From the NCBI GenBank assembly GCA_963704535.1, contig OY969916.1:4154001-4218000 (forward strand): a DNA stretch of 64,000 nt, read 5' to 3'. A program made the translations under genes and the position numbers. Each line of letters begins with the position of its first letter. Position 1 is the stretch's first letter. Origin of the DNA: G963704535 sp963704535 (lineage in GTDB: Bacteria; Chloroflexota; Chloroflexia; Chloroflexales; Roseiflexaceae). The notes under the pieces were generated by a model. That model was not told the DNA's origin, did not search any database, and saw only the letters and a list, made by a program, of their open reading frames with translations. This document shows, piece by piece, positions 63,715 to 64,000 of the stretch.

Positions 63715-64000
63715 CTAGTGCCCGCCATCCGGCTGCTGCTCGATCAGCTGCACCGCCGGCGTCGTGTTCTGCCCGGTGCGGTTGGGTAGACGTTGCTGGG
63801 CGTCCAGGGTCATCGCCAGCGAGATGCCGATCAGCGCCGCGACCATCCCGATCAGCACGAAGCGCTGCATAACCTGGGTCTCGCTCCAGCCGAGCAGCTC
63901 GAAGTGGTGATGGAGCGGCGACATCTTGAACACCCGCCGGCCCTGCCCAGTGAACCGCTTGGTCCACTTGAAGTAGCCAACCTGGATGAACACCGAGAGC
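63715..64000 (-). CDS. mraY: Phospho-N-acetylmuramoyl-pentapeptide-transferase, C-terminal part
   Basis: Only the last 95 or so codons lie in the window; the gene continues beyond 64000. The signature IQVGYFKWT, then the HHH motif in MSPLHHHFELLGWSETQVMQ and the final helix VLIGMVAALIGISLAMTLDA identify MraY. A hydrophilic tail of about 25 residues (QQRLPNRTGQNTTPAVQLIE) follows the last helix and is longer than in most homologues. MraY makes lipid I from UDP-MurNAc-pentapeptide and undecaprenyl phosphate. In the usual dcw order it precedes murD, as here, apart from the M50-like insertion. Confidence 0.94.
   Translation of the reverse strand, partial: LSVFIQVGYFKWTKRFTGQGRRVFKMSPLHHHFELLGWSETQVMQRFVLIGMVAALIGISLAMTLDAQQRLPNRTGQNTTPAVQLIEQQPDGGH

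Overview
The window reads like a chromosomal segment of a GC-rich filamentous Chloroflexota bacterium (class Chloroflexia is my best guess). This rests on four things. The long division and cell-wall cluster contains no outer-membrane genes. Secreted proteins carry TPTRTPT-type linkers. Small pilin-like proteins accompany a SipW-type signal peptidase. The chromosome is littered with 7-nt microsatellites of several families. The assignment is an inference; no rRNA or tRNA gene was seen.

Layout. (1) 1-18463, plus strand: a nonribosomal peptide cluster. It has the end of a synthetase with an epimerization domain, a C-A-PCP subunit, an O-methyltransferase, a free-standing condensation domain, a C-A-PCP-C-A-PCP-TE subunit, a VAO/PCMH-type flavin oxidase and a serine beta-lactamase-fold hydrolase. 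(2) 18635-29878: secreted and carbohydrate functions. These include a GH87-type alpha-1,3-glucanase behind two LacI-type operators, a DUF3592-like membrane protein, L-rhamnose mutarotase, a tyrosine-rich secreted protein, a decayed gene, a PPC-domain secreted protein and a methyltransferase. (3) 30022-37309: aldehyde dehydrogenase, a membrane STAS protein, an AI-2E family permease, ThpR and polyphosphate kinase. (4) 37541-42185, minus strand: an exopolysaccharide module (CpsB-type phosphatase, CpsD-type kinase, two Wzz-type membrane proteins, GT4 glycosyltransferase). (5) 42416-47900, plus strand: a rubrerythrin/DinB fusion, an orphan protein, and a compact surface-protein module. In that module a SipW-like peptidase fused to a DUF5305-like region sits between two related small secreted proteins, followed by an RTX-like secreted protein. 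(6) 48311-64000, minus strand: the dcw cluster, in transcription order mraY (partial), an M50-like protein, murD, rhomboid, ftsW, murG, a membrane protein, murC, a TPR protein, murB, ddl, ftsQ, ftsA, ftsZ.

Two features run across the whole window. First, 7-nt tandem repeats (CTCAATT, AGAACAA, GTCAGTG, ACGGACA, GTTGCGT, GTGAAAC and CCATCCT types) fill intergenic gaps. They also sit in frame inside conserved proteins: three adenylation domains at the same three loops, and MurG, MurD, MurB and Ddl. Second, about eleven copies of a hairpin element, some with AGAGACTGTTTGAAAAG-type terminal inverted repeats, lie just after stop codons.

Several well-conserved genes (the second NRPS, aldehyde dehydrogenase, ppk, ftsA, ddl, and the PPC protein twice) are broken by one extra base, mostly in a short G/C run. 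Removing that base restores normal family sequence. This looks more like sequence error than decay, and these genes are annotated as single CDSs.
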